Shown one piece after another: positions 9,541 through 17,984 of a DNA stretch of 64,000 nt; within the stretch, counting starts at the first letter, position 1, and the number at the start of each line of letters is the position of its first letter. The DNA comes from an uncultured Ruminococcus sp. (GTDB taxonomy: Bacteria; Bacillota; Clostridia; Oscillospirales; Ruminococcaceae). The stretch lies in NCBI GenBank assembly GCA_910579955.1, contig CAJTWE010000010.1, positions 1 to 64,000 of the forward strand, read 5' to 3'. The notes below the pieces were generated by a model that was given only the letters and a program-made list of their open reading frames with translations, made no database searches and had not been told where the DNA came from. A program made the translations under genes and the position numbers.

Positions 9541-10959
9541 ATGGCTTTTTTTAGTAAGAAAAACAAAAAAGAGAAGAAAGGCTTTTTCAGCAGAAAAAAG
9601 CATGATATTCAGGAAGAGCAAATAGAGAGCGTAGTAGACGAAGAGATTACAGCTACAGAAGAAGCTCCTGCCGGTGACATAGAGAAAGCTATTTCTGAAC
9701 GTGAAACAGCAGTACGTGAGGAGGAAGAACGTCGCCGCATAGAAGCGGAGGAAGCAGCCGAAAAGGAGCGTGCAGAAGCTATTGCACTGGCAGCAGAGGC
9801 TGCTAAACTCGCTGCGCTTACTCAGGAAGTTGAGGAACTGGAGTCTCTTCCAGATGAAGAAGATGAAACGGAGCTAGAATCAGAGTCAGAATTAAAATCA
9901 GAATCAGAATTAGAATTAGAACATAAAGAGGACTCATCTGAAATCACTGATGATGCCATTGAAGAACCCTCTGAATCAGAGGAAGAATCTGCAATAGAAG
10001 AAGAAACAGAGCAGGAGCAGGAAGAAAAGGCCCAGAAAAAGGGAATCTTTGCTAAGATACGTGAAGGACTGAGAAAGACTAAGGAATCTATGATGTCCAG
10101 AATTCAGAATGTTCTGGGCAGCTTCACAAAAATTGACGAGGATCTCTTTGATGAACTTCTTGAGACTATGATAATGGGCGATATGGGCGTTGAAACCTCG
10201 GAAGCTATATGCGAGGCTCTTAGAAGGCGCATTAAAGAAAGAGGAATAACCGACCCGAAGGAGATTATGAATCTTATTCAAGAAATAGTAAGCGAAATGC
10301 TCGGCGAAGACCAGAACCTTGATCTTTCCACTAAGCCTTCTGTTATCATGGTTATTGGTGTAAACGGTGCGGGCAAAACTACTACTATAGGTAAGCTTTG
10401 CCATCAGCTTAAAGCGGACGGCAAAAAGATCATCGTTGCAGCTGCGGATACATTCCGTGCGGCAGCTATAGATCAATTAGAGGTATGGACAGATCGTTCA
10501 GGAGTTGAGCTTGTAAAACACGCAGAGGGTTCAGATCCGGGTGCTGTTGTGTATGATGCTATTGACGCTGCAAAAGCAAGAGGATGCGATATACTTATAT
10601 GTGATACGGCAGGAAGACTTCATAATAAGAAAAATCTTATGCAGGAACTTGCAAAGATAAATAGAATAATTTCTACAAGAGCAGAAGGATGTTCTGTGGA
10701 AACTCTTTTGGTTCTGGACGCTACTACAGGTCAGAACGCTGTTAATCAGGCGAGACTTTTTAAGGAAGCTGCTGATATAAGCGGTATTGTTCTCACTAAG
10801 CTTGACGGAACTGCAAAGGGCGGTATTATCGTTTCTATAAAGAATGAGCTTGATATTCCTGTAAAGCTTATCGGAGTAGGTGAAAAGATAGACGATCTCC
10901 AGCCATTCCATGCAGAGGATTTTGTAAATGCTCTCTTTGAAAAGGAGGAGCGTATATAA
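9541..10959 (+). CDS. ftsY: Signal recognition particle receptor FtsY
   Basis: SRP-receptor GTPase that docks ribosome-SRP complexes at the membrane. The 472 residues comprise a Lys/Arg-rich start, a long Glu-rich A-domain (about residues 20-165) with short repeats of S-E-[LS]-E units, then the NG GTPase domain. Visible GTPase motifs are GVNGAGKTTTIGKL, DTFRAAAIDQLEVW, DTAGRLHNKKNL and LTKLDGTAKGG. The acidic extension is longer than in Bacillus but resembles other long-A-domain FtsY proteins. The stop overlaps the start of rdgB by one base. Confidence 0.97.
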   Translation: MAFFSKKNKKEKKGFFSRKKHDIQEEQIESVVDEEITATEEAPAGDIEKAISERETAVREEEERRRIEAEEAAEKERAEAIALAAEAAKLAALTQEVEELESLPDEEDETELESESELKSESELELEHKEDSSEITDDAIEEPSESEEESAIEEETEQEQEEKAQKKGIFAKIREGLRKTKESMMSRIQNVLGSFTKIDEDLFDELLETMIMGDMGVETSEAICEALRRRIKERGITDPKEIMNLIQEIVSEMLGEDQNLDLSTKPSVIMVIGVNGAGKTTTIGKLCHQLKADGKKIIVAAADTFRAAAIDQLEVWTDRSGVELVKHAEGSDPGAVVYDAIDAAKARGCDILICDTAGRLHNKKNLMQELAKINRIISTRAEGCSVETLLVLDATTGQNAVNQARLFKEAADISGIVLTKLDGTAKGGIIVSIKNELDIPVKLIGVGEKIDDLQPFHAEDFVNALFEKEERI

Positions 10960-11543
10960 TGTGTGTGATACTTGCTTCCAATAATAAAAACAAACTTCGT
11001 GAGATGGCGCAGATACTCATGCCCTTTGGCATGGAGGTTATTTCGCAGCGTGATGCTGGTGCTGATTTTGAGGTAGAGGAAAACGGTACTACATTTCGTG
11101 AAAATGCTGAGATAAAGGCTATGGCTGTATATGAAAGACTTAATATGCCTGTTATAGCAGATGACAGCGGACTTGTTGTAGATGCACTCGGTGGTGCTCC
11201 GGGGGTATATTCTCATAGATTTGCAGGAGAAAACGCAAGCGACAGAGACCGCTCTCTTAAAATTCTCAGTGAACTTGAAAATGTTCCGGACGACAAGCGC
11301 AGTGCAAGATTTATCTGTGAAATATGCTACATTGATGAAAGCGGCGAGAAGCACTTTTTCACAGGCAGCTGTGAGGGCTTTATTGGTATAGAGGAAAGAG
11401 GAGAAAACGGTTTCGGATATGACCCTATTTTCTGCTATGGAGATAAAACTCTTGCAGAAATGACAGATGATGAAAAAAATAAAATAAGCCATAGAGGTAA
11501 TGCTCTTAGGCTTTTTAGTAAATATTTAAAGGAGAAAAATTAA
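10959..11543 (+). CDS. rdgB: XTP/dITP diphosphatase (non-canonical purine NTP pyrophosphatase)
   Basis: House-cleaning enzyme that hydrolyses ITP, dITP and XTP to monophosphates so deaminated purines are not built into nucleic acids. The 194 residues match the HAM1/RdgB family: N-terminal LASNNKNKLREM, ENGTTFRENAEIKA, the metal-binding ADDSGLVVDALGG and C-terminal ENGFGYDPIF and SHRGNALR. An AAGGAGGAG Shine-Dalgarno sequence lies inside the end of ftsY. It is part of the continuous topA-leuS transcription unit. Confidence 0.95.
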   Translation: MCVILASNNKNKLREMAQILMPFGMEVISQRDAGADFEVEENGTTFRENAEIKAMAVYERLNMPVIADDSGLVVDALGGAPGVYSHRFAGENASDRDRSLKILSELENVPDDKRSARFICEICYIDESGEKHFFTGSCEGFIGIEERGENGFGYDPIFCYGDKTLAEMTDDEKNKISHRGNALRLFSKYLKEKN

Positions 11544-11544
11544 T

Positions 11545-11838
11545 ATGCTTACAAGTAAACAAAGAGCTAAACTGAGAGGTATTGCCAGCACATATGAAAC
11601 AATTTTTCAGATAGGCAAAGGCGGTATTGGAGATGCGCTGGTGCAGCAGGTTATGGATGCACTGAAAAAGCGTGAGCTTATAAAGATCCATGTTCTCGAT
11701 AACTGCGAATATGATGCAAGAGAAGCAGCTTCAATATTGGCAGAGCGTTCAAAATCCGAGATCGTGCAGGTTATCGGAAACAGATTCGTTTTATATAAAC
11801 GAAACCCACAAGATCCCGTTATTGATTTAAAGAACTGA
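11545..11838 (+). CDS. yhbY: YhbY-family RNA-binding (CRM domain) protein
   Basis: Small CRM-domain protein of 97 residues associated in other bacteria with the assembling large ribosomal subunit. Visible family features are LTSKQRAKLRGIA at the start, the GKGGIG loop near residue 27 and the C-terminal VQVIGNRFVLYKRN. It sits one base after rdgB and one base before nadD. The yhbY-nadD-yqeK-rsfS order is conserved in Firmicutes, which supports both the call and a ribosome-biogenesis role. Confidence 0.93.
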   Translation: MLTSKQRAKLRGIASTYETIFQIGKGGIGDALVQQVMDALKKRELIKIHVLDNCEYDAREAASILAERSKSEIVQVIGNRFVLYKRNPQDPVIDLKN

Positions 11839-11839
11839 T

Positions 11840-12442
11840 ATGAGAAAAATCGGCATATACGGCGGAAGCTTTGATCCGGTGCATAATGGACATATCCATC
11901 TTGCAAGAACAGCTATTAAATGTTTCGAGCTTGATGAAGTGATATTTGTACCTGCGAGAATTTCGCCGTTTAAGCAGGATAAAATAGATGTAGCACCGGA
12001 TAGAGACAGGCTTGCAATGCTTAGACTTGCTGTTGAAGATGAGGTAAATATAAGCGTTAGTGACTATGAGCTTACGCAGGAAGGCGTAAGCTATACGATC
12101 TATACTATACGCCATATGAAAGAGCTTTACCCTTGTGACAAGCTTGTGCTTTTGATGGGAAGCGACGGTCTTATGAGTTTTAATAGATGGTACTGCTGGC
12201 AGGAGATAATTAAACTTTGTGATATTGGTTGTATATCAAGAAGCTATGGTGACAGCGAAGAGCTTAAAAAGCAGGCGGAGCTGTTATCTGAAAATGGCAG
12301 GGTATTTGTTTCATGTGAGGATATATTTCCCGTATCTTCTACAAAGATAAGACAGCTTTTAAAAAAAGATGAAGATTGTTCTTGCTATTTGCCGGAAAAT
12401 GTAGTACAATATATATTAAAGCATAAATTGTATGGCGTATGA
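11840..12442 (+). CDS. nadD: Nicotinate-nucleotide adenylyltransferase
   Basis: Adenylates nicotinate mononucleotide to deamido-NAD, the step before NAD synthetase. The 200-residue protein shows the nucleotidyltransferase signature GGSFDPVHNGHIHLA at residues 6-20 and the C-terminal SSTKIRQLL motif. LLMGSDGLMSFNRWYCWQEI matches the NadD substrate-binding region. nadA and nadE are also in this window, in separate operons. It is complete, and its end overlaps upstream codons of the yqeK frame but not the yqeK start chosen here. Confidence 0.96.
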   Translation: MRKIGIYGGSFDPVHNGHIHLARTAIKCFELDEVIFVPARISPFKQDKIDVAPDRDRLAMLRLAVEDEVNISVSDYELTQEGVSYTIYTIRHMKELYPCDKLVLLMGSDGLMSFNRWYCWQEIIKLCDIGCISRSYGDSEELKKQAELLSENGRVFVSCEDIFPVSSTKIRQLLKKDEDCSCYLPENVVQYILKHKLYGV

Positions 12443-12462
12443 TGAATGGAGGCAGCTGTGTT

Positions 12463-13053
12463 ATGTTGTATGATGTACAGTCGATGCAGGCATTTTTAAA
12501 GGAACGTCTTTCAAAGGAAAGATATAACCATACCATGAATGTTGCAAAGGAATGCAGGCATCTTGCAAAGCTTTACGGAGAAGAACCTGATAAGGCATAT
12601 TTTGCCGGCATGGTTCACGATATATGTAAGGAAGATCCAAAAGAGCAGCAGTATAGCTGGGCAGTTAAAAGTGAAATGGGATTTTGTAAGGAAGAAGCGC
12701 AGTCTTGGAAGGTCTGGCACGGAATTGCTGGTGCATATTTCCTTAAAACGGAGTTCGGAATTACAGATGAAGATGTTTTGAATGCAGTGAGATTTCATAC
12801 CATTGGAAGAAAGGATATGTCTCTTCTTGAAAAGATAGTTTATCTTGGTGATATGACTTCCGAAGAACGTGATTACAGCGGCGTTGACGTTATGAGAAAA
12901 GTATGTGCCAATAACCTTGATAAGGGAATGCTCTATGCACTGCGTTATTCTGTCAGAAAGCAGCTTAAACGCTGTGCTGTTATACCTTGCTATACAATTG
13001 AAGCATATAATGAATATACTCTTATGTTTCCTGATGACACATATCATATATGA
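12463..13053 (+). CDS. yqeK: YqeK-type HD-domain Ap4A hydrolase
   Basis: HD-domain phosphohydrolase; the YqeK family hydrolyses diadenosine tetraphosphate symmetrically to ADP. I chose the ATG at 12463 because GGAGG at 12448-12452 is ideally spaced; this gives 196 residues. Metal ligands are visible in HTMNVAKECRHL, FAGMVHDICKE (the HD pair) and WHGIAGAYFL, with VRFHTIGRKDMS further on. It follows nadD directly, the usual arrangement in Firmicutes. Confidence 0.93.
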   Translation: MLYDVQSMQAFLKERLSKERYNHTMNVAKECRHLAKLYGEEPDKAYFAGMVHDICKEDPKEQQYSWAVKSEMGFCKEEAQSWKVWHGIAGAYFLKTEFGITDEDVLNAVRFHTIGRKDMSLLEKIVYLGDMTSEERDYSGVDVMRKVCANNLDKGMLYALRYSVRKQLKRCAVIPCYTIEAYNEYTLMFPDDTYHI

Positions 13054-13078
13054 GATTTGTCCTGTGAGGTGAATGAAT

Positions 13079-14344
13079 ATGAGAAATAATAAAAAGCAAA
13101 GCAATAGAATTGATGTTCAGAGGAATATGGAAAGGCAAGAGGGCGGAAGAAAGGGAAAGATCCTTAATATCTGCCTGAAAGTAATATCAATTGCAGCAAG
13201 TGCGGCTATAATAATTGCGCTTGGCGTTAATATGCCTATTGTGGCGTATCGAACTGTAAGCGGCAACGAGGTTATTGTTGATCAGATCTCATATCTTGAT
13301 ACTGTAAAACGTGCTCAGCCGGCTATACTTCAAGAGGGAAAGCTTGAAAAGCCCGCTGCTGAAGATACTGATAAGCTTAATTTAAAGGACGATGTTGATC
13401 CTGAAACTATAAATGATGGACTTAACCTTGAACAAATAGTTGAGGGTCAGTATACAATACTCTTTATGGGAATGGATGAAAGCGGACAGCTTGCAGACGT
13501 TAACTGGCTTTTTCAGTTTGACTTATTTGCAGGTACTATGAATGTTTTGCAGATACCAAGAGACTCCTATATGCCTAACTATGCAAATCCATCTACAAAT
13601 AAATTCAATAGCGTGTATTTTTCAGGTCAGCAGGATGGCGTAACTCCTTTGCAGCGTGCTGTAAACTGTATAGAGGAAAGCTTTTGCGTGGTTATTGACT
13701 GTTATGTAAAGCTTGACTGTGAAAATATCAAGCATATTGTTGATGAAGTGGGTGGCATTCCAATCACGCTGCCTGAGAAAATAATATACGAAGCTGATAA
13801 GGTTCTTCCTGCCGGAGAGCAGGTTTTGAATGGTCAGCAGTCTGAATGGTTTATACGTTTCAGAAGAGAGTATGACGAGGGCGATATAGGACGTGTAAAG
13901 GCTCAGAGAATTTTTCTTGCCGCAGCTATGGAAAAGCTTCTGAGTATGGGGCAAACCAAACTCATGTCGTCTATGGAGACGATATACGAAAACGAATGGC
14001 TTGCAACAGATCTTTCTCTTGCAGAAATGAGTATGCTGGCAGATTTTGCTTCAAAGCGTCTTACAATGGACAGTGTAAACATATACATGGTTCCCGGAGA
14101 GGGCGCAATGTATCAGGGACAAGCAATTTACTCTATTCATAAGGGCGAGACAATAGATATAATAAACGGTCATTTCAGACCGTATCAGAATGAGGTATAC
14201 CCTGAGGAAAGCACTATAGTAGAGGCTGTTTCTGAGGGACAGTATCTGAGCAATGAATTTAACGGCAATAAAGAAAATCTTGACGACATAAGCAGCGGAA
14301 ATACAAAAGACGGCAGACAAAATATCTACAGCCGTGACGACTAA
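13079..14344 (+). CDS. LytR-CpsA-Psr (LCP) family cell-envelope protein
   Basis: Membrane-anchored protein of an LCP family that transfers glycopolymers from polyprenyl carriers to peptidoglycan. The ATG at 13079 is preferred because GAGG at 13066-13069 is nine bases away. The 421 residues have a basic N-terminus, one transmembrane segment (about residues 33-55) and an extracellular LCP domain with ILFMGMDESG, LQIPRDSY and FRREYDEGDIGRVKAQRIF. The usual Arg of the RSD motif is replaced (LAD), but the Asp and later arginines remain. A polar tail of about 80 residues follows. It sits between yqeK and rsfS, where LCP genes are often found in Clostridia. Confidence 0.87.
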   Translation: MRNNKKQSNRIDVQRNMERQEGGRKGKILNICLKVISIAASAAIIIALGVNMPIVAYRTVSGNEVIVDQISYLDTVKRAQPAILQEGKLEKPAAEDTDKLNLKDDVDPETINDGLNLEQIVEGQYTILFMGMDESGQLADVNWLFQFDLFAGTMNVLQIPRDSYMPNYANPSTNKFNSVYFSGQQDGVTPLQRAVNCIEESFCVVIDCYVKLDCENIKHIVDEVGGIPITLPEKIIYEADKVLPAGEQVLNGQQSEWFIRFRREYDEGDIGRVKAQRIFLAAAMEKLLSMGQTKLMSSMETIYENEWLATDLSLAEMSMLADFASKRLTMDSVNIYMVPGEGAMYQGQAIYSIHKGETIDIINGHFRPYQNEVYPEESTIVEAVSEGQYLSNEFNGNKENLDDISSGNTKDGRQNIYSRDD

Positions 14345-14359
14345 AAGGAGATAGAATAT

Positions 14360-14725
14360 ATGGCAGAAAAAAATAATATACTTGAAGTAATAGTAAAGGC
14401 TTTGGACAGTAAGAGAGCTGAGGATATAGAAGTAATCGGAGTAAATGAGCTTACTATTTTGGGCGATTATTTTGTAATTGCAAATGGTACAAGTACTACA
14501 CACACACGTACCCTTGCTGATGAGGTTGAGTATAAGCTCTCTGAGATCGGCGTAGAGCCTATTCATCGTGAGGGCAGAGGCAATGGATCAAGCTGGATAG
14601 TTCTTGATTACGGAGACGTTATAGTACACGTTTTCTACAAAGAAGCACGAGACTTTTATCAGCTGGAGCGTATGTGGGCAGACGGTGAACATGTCGACAT
14701 TTCAGACTGGATAAAAAAGGATTAA
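14360..14725 (+). CDS. rsfS: Ribosomal silencing factor RsfS
   Basis: Binds ribosomal protein uL14 and blocks 30S-50S joining under starvation. The 121-residue size and motifs DYFVIANGTSTTHTRTLAD, EGRGNGSSWIVLDYGDVIVHVF and YQLERMWADG are characteristic of the RsfS/Iojap family. AAGGAG precedes the start. It is the last ribosome-related gene of the yhbY-nadD-yqeK-LCP-rsfS block. Confidence 0.95.
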   Translation: MAEKNNILEVIVKALDSKRAEDIEVIGVNELTILGDYFVIANGTSTTHTRTLADEVEYKLSEIGVEPIHREGRGNGSSWIVLDYGDVIVHVFYKEARDFYQLERMWADGEHVDISDWIKKD

Positions 14726-14750
14726 GTATTATTTACTGGAGGTAATAGTA

Positions 14751-15089
14751 ATGGTTGAAACAGGAAAAAAGCTTTCAGCAGCTGTGGGAATTTATCTCAT
14801 AATAAAATCAATTTTAAACCTGATACTGGGATTTTCCTTTGCAAATGTGTTGATGGTTTTGGTGGCAGGAGTTATTTTCGTACTGCTTTATAAGCGCCTG
14901 CCTTACTGCAATTATATCATTGCAGTGTATCTGGCACTGGTTTTCCTCGCTCATGTGTGGACGAATATTACAAATCTGAGTAACGGTTTTGTATACTGGA
15001 TCTATCTTGCTGAGGGAATACTGGATCTTTTGTCAGGCTTGATTCTTGCCTTTAATAAGGATGTAAAGGCTTATTTCAGCAATAATTAA
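14751..15089 (+). CDS. Small multi-pass membrane protein of unknown function
   Basis: The 112-residue product is almost entirely hydrophobic, with about four predicted membrane segments (around residues 10-27, 28-44, 50-68 and 80-98) separated by short polar turns. There is no signal peptide cleavage site and no catalytic motif. A good GGAGG lies at the right distance before the ATG. It sits between rsfS and leuS in the same direction with short gaps, so it probably belongs to the same transcription unit. I do not recognise the family. Confidence 0.75.
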   Translation: MVETGKKLSAAVGIYLIIKSILNLILGFSFANVLMVLVAGVIFVLLYKRLPYCNYIIAVYLALVFLAHVWTNITNLSNGFVYWIYLAEGILDLLSGLILAFNKDVKAYFSNN

Positions 15090-15113
15090 ATTTAACATAA
15101 AAGGATGATAAAG

Positions 15114-17519
15114 ATGAGTAAGTATGATTTTACAGCCATTGAAAATAAATGGCAGAAGTATTGGGAAGAACATAACTCTTTCCGTGCAGGAACTGATTAT
15201 AGTAAGCCTAAGTTTTATGCGCTTGTAGAGTTTCCATATCCATCAGGTCAGGGACTTCATATAGGACATCCACGTCCGTATACTGCAATGGATATCGTTT
15301 CAAGAAAGCGCCGTCTTGAGGGATACAATGTACTCTTCCCTATGGGATGGGACGCATTTGGTCTGCCGACTGAGAATTTTGCTATTAAGAACAAAATTCA
15401 TCCGGCTATAGTAACAAAAAATAATGTAGCACGTTTTAAAAGTCAGCTCCAGTCTCTCGGTCTTTCTTTTGACTGGGAGAGAGAGATAAACACAACAGAC
15501 CCTAACTATTTTCACTGGACTCAGTGGATATTCCTTGAAATGTTCAAGAAGGGACTTGCATATAAGAAAGAAATGGCTGTAAACTGGTGTACATCATGTA
15601 AGGTCGTTCTTGCTAACGAAGAAGTTGTAGGCGGCGTATGCGAACGCTGCGGCGGTGAAGTAGTGCGAAAGGTAAAATCACAGTGGATGCTGAAAATCAC
15701 TGAGTATGCACAGAGACTTCTTGATGATCTGGATGAAGTAAATTACCTTGAAAGAATCAAGACTACACAGCGTAACTGGATCGGTCGTTCTACAGGTGCG
15801 GAAGTTGATTTTGCAACTACAGCAGGAGACACTCTGAGAATATATACAACACGTCCGGATACACTTTTTGGTGCAACATACATGGTAATGTCTCCAGAAC
15901 ATCCTGTTATTGAAAAGTGGAGCAGCAGCCTTAAAAATATGGACGAGATACGTGCATATCAGGAAAAGGCAGCAAGAAAATCTGATTTTGAAAGAACAGA
16001 AATGGCAAAGGAAAAAACAGGCGTTCGTCTGGACGGAGTTTGCGGCATAAATCCTGTAAACGGTAAGGAGATACCGATTTTTCTGTCTGATTATGTACTC
16101 ATGAGCTATGGTACAGGTGCTATCATGGCAGTTCCTGCACACGATACACGTGACTATGACTTTGCAAAGGTATTTGATCTGCCTATTATTGAGGTCGTAA
16201 AGGGCGGAGATGTTACAAAGGAAGCATTTACAGACTGCGAGACAGGCATTATGACAAACAGTGATTTCCTCGATGGTCTTACTGTAGAAGAAGCAAAGGT
16301 AAAGATCAAGCAGTGGCTTGAAGAAAATGGCAAGGGCGAAAGCAAAGTAAACTACAAGCTCCGTGACTGGGTATTTTCACGTCAGAGATATTGGGGTGAA
16401 CCTATCCCGATAGTACATTGTGATAAGTGCGGATATGTTGCCCTTCCTGAAAGCGAGCTTCCGCTGACACTTCCGGATGTTGACAGCTATATGCCGACTG
16501 ACAATGGCGAAAGTCCGCTGTCAACCTTGGAAAGCTTTATAAATACAACTTGTCCTCAGTGCGGCGGCGCTGCAAAGAGAGAAACAGATACAATGCCTCA
16601 GTGGGCAGGTTCATCATGGTATTATCTTCGTTACTGTGATCCGACAAATGATAAGGAGCTTGCTTCTAAGGAAGCGCTTGATTATTGGATGCCTGTTGAT
16701 TGGTATAATGGAGGCATGGAGCATACTACACTTCATCTGCTCTATTCACGTTTCTGGCATAAGTTCCTCTTTGATCTTGGCAAGGTAAGTACAAAAGAAC
16801 CTTATATGCGCCGTACATCACATGGTATGATTTTGGGTGAGGACGGTCAGAAGATGTCTAAGTCCCGTGGAAATGTTATCAATCCAGATGATGTTGTAGC
16901 AAGCTATGGTGCTGATACACTTCGTCTTTATGAGATGTTTGTAGGTGACTTTGAAAAAACTGCTCCATGGAGTACATCAAGTATCAAGGGCTGCAAGAGA
17001 TTCCTTGACCGTGTATGGGCACTTCAAGATGTTCTTACAGGTGGCGATGAATATCGTGAAGAGGTAAAGTCTAAAATACACAAGACTATCAAGAAGGTTT
17101 CCGAGGATATTGAAAACCTCAAATTTAATACAGCTATTGCCGCAATGATGGAGCTTCTTAATGATATTGCAGCAACAGGCAGTATAAATAAGGCAGAGCT
17201 TAATACACTTTTGAGATTGCTTAATCCGTTTGCTCCTCATATTACAGAGGAAATGTATGAAGCGCATTGCGGCGGTATCCTCAGCGAGCAGTCATGGCCG
17301 ACATATGACGAATCTCTCTGTATAGATCAGACTGTTGAAATAGTAGTACAGATAAACGGCAAGGTAAAGGCTAAGCTTATGATACCTGTATCAGCTGATA
17401 AGGACGCTGTTCTTGAAATGGCAGCGGCAGATCCTAAGATTGCAGAGGCTATTGAGGGCAAGACACTGATTAAAAAGATATATGTGCCAAACAAACTGGT
17501 TAATTTTGTAGCAAAATAA
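15114..17519 (+). CDS. leuS: Leucyl-tRNA synthetase
   Basis: Class I aminoacyl-tRNA synthetase charging tRNA-Leu. I chose the ATG at 15114 because AAGG at 15101-15104 is nine bases upstream, giving MSKYDFTAIENKWQ and 801 residues. The HIGH motif is in SGQGLHIGHPRPY, and the class I KMSKS loop is in DGQKMSKSRGNV. A zinc-binding-like CTSCK...CERCGG is near residue 160, and the CP1 editing domain includes TTRPDTLFGATY and GTGAIMAVPAHD. No T-box leader is present upstream; the gene appears to be read from the upstream operon. Confidence 0.97.
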   Translation: MSKYDFTAIENKWQKYWEEHNSFRAGTDYSKPKFYALVEFPYPSGQGLHIGHPRPYTAMDIVSRKRRLEGYNVLFPMGWDAFGLPTENFAIKNKIHPAIVTKNNVARFKSQLQSLGLSFDWEREINTTDPNYFHWTQWIFLEMFKKGLAYKKEMAVNWCTSCKVVLANEEVVGGVCERCGGEVVRKVKSQWMLKITEYAQRLLDDLDEVNYLERIKTTQRNWIGRSTGAEVDFATTAGDTLRIYTTRPDTLFGATYMVMSPEHPVIEKWSSSLKNMDEIRAYQEKAARKSDFERTEMAKEKTGVRLDGVCGINPVNGKEIPIFLSDYVLMSYGTGAIMAVPAHDTRDYDFAKVFDLPIIEVVKGGDVTKEAFTDCETGIMTNSDFLDGLTVEEAKVKIKQWLEENGKGESKVNYKLRDWVFSRQRYWGEPIPIVHCDKCGYVALPESELPLTLPDVDSYMPTDNGESPLSTLESFINTTCPQCGGAAKRETDTMPQWAGSSWYYLRYCDPTNDKELASKEALDYWMPVDWYNGGMEHTTLHLLYSRFWHKFLFDLGKVSTKEPYMRRTSHGMILGEDGQKMSKSRGNVINPDDVVASYGADTLRLYEMFVGDFEKTAPWSTSSIKGCKRFLDRVWALQDVLTGGDEYREEVKSKIHKTIKKVSEDIENLKFNTAIAAMMELLNDIAATGSINKAELNTLLRLLNPFAPHITEEMYEAHCGGILSEQSWPTYDESLCIDQTVEIVVQINGKVKAKLMIPVSADKDAVLEMAAADPKIAEAIEGKTLIKKIYVPNKLVNFVAK

Positions 17520-17547
17520 CAAAAATGTCATAAGATGAAAAAACATC

Positions 17548-17576
17548 TTGACAATGCAATTAAAACATGGTACAAT
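17548..17576 (+). promoter_or_regulatory. Sigma-A promoter of rpsU
   Basis: Consensus -35 TTGACA (17548-17553) and -10 TACAAT (17571-17576) with a 17-base spacer, placed after the leuS stop. Transcription would start near 17583, leaving a leader of about 150 bases before rpsU. Confidence 0.85.
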
Positions 17577-17584
17577 ATAATATA

Positions 17585-17722
17585 AATTAATGAATGCAAG
17601 CTATATGAGAAACAGAGAAGTATCCCGAATGTCATAAAATGACAGATTCGGTGGTATAGGTCGGAAAAGGGCGATAGCTCGCTCCTATCTGATCAGCCTC
17701 TGCCGTGGCGGCAAAGGGAGGG
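17585..17722 (+). promoter_or_regulatory. Structured 5' leader of rpsU
   Basis: Three hairpins can be drawn in the untranslated leader. The first is CCGAAT-GTCAT (17625-17635) pairing with ATGAC-AG-ATTCGG (17639-17651). The second is ATAGG near 17656 pairing with CCTAT near 17684, enclosing GCGA-TAGC-TCGC. The third is CCTC-TGCCG (17697-17705) pairing with CGGCA (17709-17713) and GAGG (17718-17721). The last one would cover the GGGAGGG ribosome-binding site. Such an arrangement resembles ribosomal-protein leaders that control translation. The function is inferred; the pairing is read directly. Confidence 0.55.
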
Positions 17723-17730
17723 AAATGTAA

Positions 17731-17904
17731 GTGGCAGAAGTTCGTGTTGGCAAAAATGAATCTCTGGATACAGCGCTCAAGCGTTTTAAGAGATCATGTG
17801 CTAAGGACGGCGTGATTGCTGAAGTTCGAAAGAGAGAACATTACGAAAAGCCTTCAGTAAAGCGTAAGAAGAAGTCTGAGGCTGCTCGTAAGCGCAAGTA
17901 TTGA
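17731..17904 (+). CDS. rpsU: 30S ribosomal protein bS21
   Basis: Small ribosomal subunit protein near the platform and the anti-Shine-Dalgarno end of 16S rRNA. The start is GTG, eight bases after GGGAGGG. The 57-residue basic product reads VAEVRVGKNESLDTALKRF at its start and ends in KKKSEAARKRKY, a clear bS21. It is monocistronic here: its own promoter lies upstream and a strong terminator follows. It could be autoregulated through the leader hairpins described separately. Confidence 0.96.
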   Translation: MAEVRVGKNESLDTALKRFKRSCAKDGVIAEVRKREHYEKPSVKRKKKSEAARKRKY

Positions 17905-17926
17905 TATAATCTGCGGTACAGCATGG

Positions 17927-17957
17927 CGGACACACTGAAGAGTGTGTCCGTTTTTTT
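17927..17957 (+). terminator. Rho-independent terminator after rpsU
   Basis: Perfect 10-bp stem CGGACACACT / AGTGTGTCCG with a GAAG loop, followed by seven T residues. Confidence 0.93.
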
Positions 17958-17984
17958 GTAGTGCAGCATAGGAGGAATGTATTT

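Noticed and set aside
9860..9935. Short GAATCAGAATTA-type repeat
   Set aside because: It is the coding repeat of the Glu/Ser-rich A-domain of ftsY, in frame, and needs no separate explanation.
10746..11492. Long open frame on the minus strand (248 codons) opposite ftsY and rdgB
   Set aside because: It lies wholly antisense to two clear genes, has no ribosome-binding site, and its composition is that of a reversed coding frame.
15090..15113. T-box leader for leuS
   Set aside because: Only 24 bases separate leuS from the upstream gene; no specifier loop or antiterminator can fit.
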